A stretch of 64,000 nucleotides of DNA from Varroa destructor (Eukaryota > Arthropoda > Arachnida > Mesostigmata > Varroidae): contig NW_019211454.1 of assembly GCF_002443255.2 (NCBI RefSeq), forward strand, positions 6,903,440-6,967,439. The letters run 5' to 3'. Both the position numbers and the translations under genes were made by a program. Shown piece after piece: positions 61,569-64,000 of the stretch. The notes beneath the pieces were generated by a model that worked only from the letters and a program-made list of their open reading frames with translations, did not search any database and was not told where the DNA came from. The first letter of the stretch is position 1. Each line of letters begins with the position of its first letter.

Positions 61569-64000
61569 GGAAAGACACAGCGATGAAAGGAAAAAGGTTC
61601 TCATAGACCTACAATCCGCATACTTTATTGAATACACAGACTTGTATAGGTCGGGAAAACGAAGAAGTACGGTCAATGATGGACGAATCTCGCGACGACA
61701 GCAGCAACGGCGAATAAGAGGACAAAGTAAAAACGGAAAGGATGAAGCTGTTTTGCTTAAGCCTTTCAGGCTTCAAGCTGTGCGAGGCAGCGTGAATTGG
61801 CGATTCGTTGCCTAACGTTTGTTTAAAGGCCAGATGAGGTGTGCGAGTACACTATTTTGCCTAGGTTGATTTTATGTAACATGCACTTGGTATAATTTCG
61901 ATAACGTTGAGTTTCGAAATTATAGCCAAGTATTAAATACTTTACAAAAGACTGTATCCAATATTACATCAGTTAATGTCGACTAATGAGGTCTTCAACC
62001 TTCAAATGATAATACAGAGATAAGTACCTTGATTTATATCGGTCATTTCTACATCTGCTTATCTCATTTATAGCTACATATGAGCTACTATAGAGGCGCC
62101 GAACCTCAGTGATTTTGTGTACAACATGAAAGGTTATTCTGTATTTGTACACACAGACACGTCCTTTCACTTACTTTATTACCACAGTTAAGCTACTACT
62201 ACTTAAACTTTACTTTTACCTAATGTACGTTGCTGGGAAGAACGTAAACTATTAGCCGTAACAGGTATTAATGCACATTGGAAAATGTATATAAATATGC
62301 GCTGGCGCAAAAACTACGATTCTTAATTAATCACTCGGCCCATTGAAACAGATACCCGTTGATGCAGGGAAACATACACGTACCATGCACAGATTCATAT
62401 CGGCACATTTTTTGTATTTTTCTGCTACCGTGGGTGACACTTGGTGGCGGTGCTAGCAGCATATAATAAACCCTAATACGCGTTTTCTTTGTTACTAGCA
62501 GCGCCATTAGGTATAATCACCTGGGAAAGGAAATCGGTTCAGAACGGCACGGAAAAAGCGAGGAAAAAGGCAAGGGCAAGCAGGGGCAGTCGGTGATGTG
62601 CGGTCTCCTTTTTCCAGCATAAACCGGCGACTTTACACCAACACATATAATTATTTCGTAATATGTGAGCATCATTAGAATGCATAAGTAACAACCAGCA
62701 ATAAGAAGCTCAGTTACCTGCTGGTTCCGCGTATTTTCCACCTGTAACATACTTATATAGCAGTACCAGCAACAAGATATTTATGTTAGAAATGTAGATT
62801 ATAGGTAGCGAGTCAGCTGCTACGAAGCATTAGTCGCCTACTGGGTAGGATGTAGGACGCATTGAGTCCGGGCTACATTATTCAGCTACGTGCAATGACT
62901 GGTACGTGAGGCTGCTGTACAGGTGGCGCGGAAACAGATTGTAAAGTTGCGAACACGCGGCGCCGAAGAAACGAAGAATTGAACGGGTTGTGAGCAATTC
63001 AGTTTCAGTTTGTGTATAATTTATGACTTACACATATATACATACGTATATATTGGTCGAAATCCATCGCTTCCAGGTTAGCGGGCACACGTTGGAATAA
63101 CGAGAGGAAGTTCGATTTAACGCTGAGTTCGATACTACGTAGGAAGATTAGTATTACCGAACACAAGAACGCAACTTGAAGACTCAATATGGCCTCAGCA
63201 ATATAGACGGGCAATTCAGGTTTACGTAACAAAATAAGGGGCAAAAAATAACTAAATTTGGTCCCCTAATTACTTTTGATGCAAAAGTTGTCATGTCCAA
63301 CAATGAAGGCATACGTGGGGCTCTTTGGTGTTATAGGAGTTTTCCGATTCGAGAAGCTTTGCGGAACTCCACTACGTTTAGCTTTATTGATAAAACCGCG
63401 CTGAGCGAGTAACCGAGCTATTGGTAAGCGGCAAACACTTAATAGACACTATTAGCAGTGCCAGCCCGTTTCCAACAGTTCGTTTGTCCTCCCGCTAATA
63501 TGTTGGCTAGGCTTTCTGATACCCCTTGCTGCATTTTGTGATCGTATTTTCATATATAACTGATGCACCTAGATATCCAGTTTTCTAGCACGACAAACTA
63601 GTCCAGCAAAACGTGTAGAAAAGAAAAGTTGTATTTCATCGGGGGTTGCTTATATTGCATCTTCCTGCGACTTACGTATATATATATACATATTCCTTTA
63701 TACAACTTTATAGAATACATTATATCCAGAATCACGATCACAGCCATTCCTGAGCTTGCTCTTTTTTGCTATTCTTCGACACATCAGATTGGAGAAATCT
63801 CTGTAGGCGCCACAGCATCGACAGCCTGAAGATGTGCCGGTGTCGCACGGCCTAGCTGCTGCCTCTACAGCTGCAAGGACCTGCTGGTGCTTTGGCACGA
63901 ACTGCAAGTGGAGCGTAGCATAAAATTACACGACCGTCTTTCCTTGGTTGCACTGACTCCCCCCACACGCGGTACCTTTTGGCGCGCGTCGTCGCGTGAG
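61569..64000. other. non-coding, no gene seen
   Basis: Mixed, partly AT-rich sequence. Short TA/CA-rich runs near 63030-63055 and 63675-63692. No recognisable frame, RNA or element. Confidence 0.6.

Noticed and set aside
1..64000. CRISPR arrays, operons, phage or viral genes
   Set aside because: No regularly spaced repeats, no packed co-directional frames and no viral hallmark motifs were seen on either strand.

Overview
This 64 kb window looks like non-coding DNA from an animal nuclear genome: intron or intergenic sequence. Base composition is moderate, neither GC- nor AT-extreme by eye. Stops are dense in all six frames. There is no operon-like gene packing and no long conserved reading frame. 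I saw many short microsatellites, homopolymer runs and purine/pyrimidine tracts. The one sequence family I recognise with confidence is a decayed mariner (Tc1/mariner, DD34D) transposase, typical of arthropods and other invertebrates. An arthropod, possibly a mite or other arachnid with long introns, is a guess; nothing here fixes the taxon.

Layout. 1-14.3 kb: mixed sequence with a few splice-site-like arrangements (511-631 plus, 1226-1246 minus, 4905-4971 minus, 11101-11217 minus) and no recognisable gene. 14.3-15.3 kb: an AT-rich island holding the mariner relic (14785-15235, minus). 15.3-33.4 kb: ordinary sequence with a possible Arg-rich terminal exon (16691-16868, minus), a 17-nt poly-T run and an imperfect fold-back (19953-20000). 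33437-33487: a perfect 23-bp-arm palindrome with a 5-nt loop. 33.5-41 kb: AT-rich stretches with small direct and inverted repeats. 41033-41082: (TA)25. 43.4-44.1 kb: the best gene candidate, a 197-codon minus-strand ORF with a hydrophobic start, a TATAAAG upstream and two AATAAA signals downstream. 44.1-64 kb: long purine- and pyrimidine-rich tracts, microsatellites, and no recognisable gene.

I found no tRNA, rRNA, CRISPR array, virus or bacterial-type operon, and no set of genes that would work together as a system. The exon candidates rest on splice-signal and reading-frame patterns that occur by chance at about this density in 64 kb. They are given low confidence and none has a known homologue that I recognise. 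The only well-supported biological identification is the dead mariner copy.
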